A stretch of 64,000 bases of DNA from Methyloversatilis discipulorum (GTDB taxonomy: Bacteria; Pseudomonadota; Gammaproteobacteria; Burkholderiales; Rhodocyclaceae), in assembly GCF_000385375.1 (NCBI RefSeq), contig NZ_ARVV01000001.1:1798001-1862000 (forward strand), read 5' to 3'. The translations under genes were made by a program, and so were the position numbers. Of the stretch, positions 63,872 through 64,000 are shown piece by piece (the first letter of the stretch is position 1; each line of letters opens with the position of its first letter). The notes beneath the pieces are model-generated. The model was not told the origin of the DNA, searched no databases, and saw nothing but the letters and a program-made list of their open reading frames with translations.

Positions 63872-64000
63872 TCAGCCGCCCTGAGCGTTACGCCACTGCC
63901 GCGGCGACAGCCCCGTCTGCGCCTTGAACGCGCGCGACAGCGCCGCCTCGCCGCCGTAACCGACGTCGTCGGCGATCAGTTTCAGCGCGCGGCCCTGACG
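63872..64000 (-). CDS. AraC-family regulator, C-terminal part (cut by window edge)
   Basis: The last 42 residues of a protein that continues past the right edge. IADDVGYGGEAALSRAFKAQ followed by TGLSPRQWR is the second helix-turn-helix of AraC/XylS-type regulators. It points toward the YddG-like gene, whose start is about 100 bp away, so it may regulate that exporter. The sensing domain is outside the window. Confidence 0.85.
   Translation of the reverse strand, partial: RQGRALKLIADDVGYGGEAALSRAFKAQTGLSPRQWRNAQGG

Overview
The window is GC-rich, densely coding chromosomal DNA from a betaproteobacterial methylotroph. The evidence is a nearly complete tetrahydromethanopterin (H4MPT) formaldehyde-oxidation cluster, a pqqA gene, PEP-CTERM exported proteins, betaproteobacterial-style Fur boxes and an exbB-exbD-lpxK-kdsB-adk block. 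A Rhodocyclales organism such as Methyloversatilis fits best, but that is inference from gene content. No rRNA, tRNA, CRISPR array, prophage or intact transposase gene was seen.

Layout. 0.1-2.4 kb: a HAD dehalogenase and an MFS exporter. 2.5-15.3 kb: the H4MPT cluster. The minus arm carries fae, a CitG-like gene, an ATP-grasp ligase, mch, a second ATP-grasp gene, mtdB and the RFAP synthase gene. The divergent plus arm carries fhcB-fhcA-fhcD-fhcC and an unknown gene. Together these capture formaldehyde on H4MPT, oxidise it to the formyl level and release formate, and they include cofactor-synthesis functions. A 187-bp element flanked by a 16-bp direct repeat splits fhcD from fhcC. 15.3-17.2 kb: serC-serB. 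17.2-24.5 kb: small secreted proteins including a tandem paralog pair, a 1311-residue FAD/Fe-S oxidoreductase and a membrane protein.

24.5-44.1 kb is an iron and heme region with five Fur-box candidates. It holds a siderophore receptor, feoAB, a PilZ protein, hmuSTUV, a heme receptor, two PEP-CTERM proteins, a cysteine-free ribosomal protein S4 paralog, exbD-exbB-tonB, bfr-bfd and hemP. Iron and heme would cross the outer membrane through TonB-energised receptors, pass inward through HmuTUV or FeoB, be released from heme by HmuS and be stored in bacterioferritin.

44.1-48.0 kb: a CDF exporter, soluble pyrophosphatase, a GNAT-like protein, a pterin dehydratase and superoxide dismutase. 48.1-53.5 kb: xseA, then exbB-exbD-lpxK-Trm112-kdsB-adk, preceded by two inverted perfect DnaA boxes. 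53.5-57.2 kb: pyrophosphate-type phosphofructokinase and a K+-independent-type H+-pyrophosphatase, which with the soluble enzyme make PPi handling a theme. 57.2-64 kb: a serine protease, a two-component pair, proline iminopeptidase, an orphan adenine methyltransferase, a solitary pqqA, a YddG-like exporter and the C-terminal end of an AraC-type regulator cut by the window edge.
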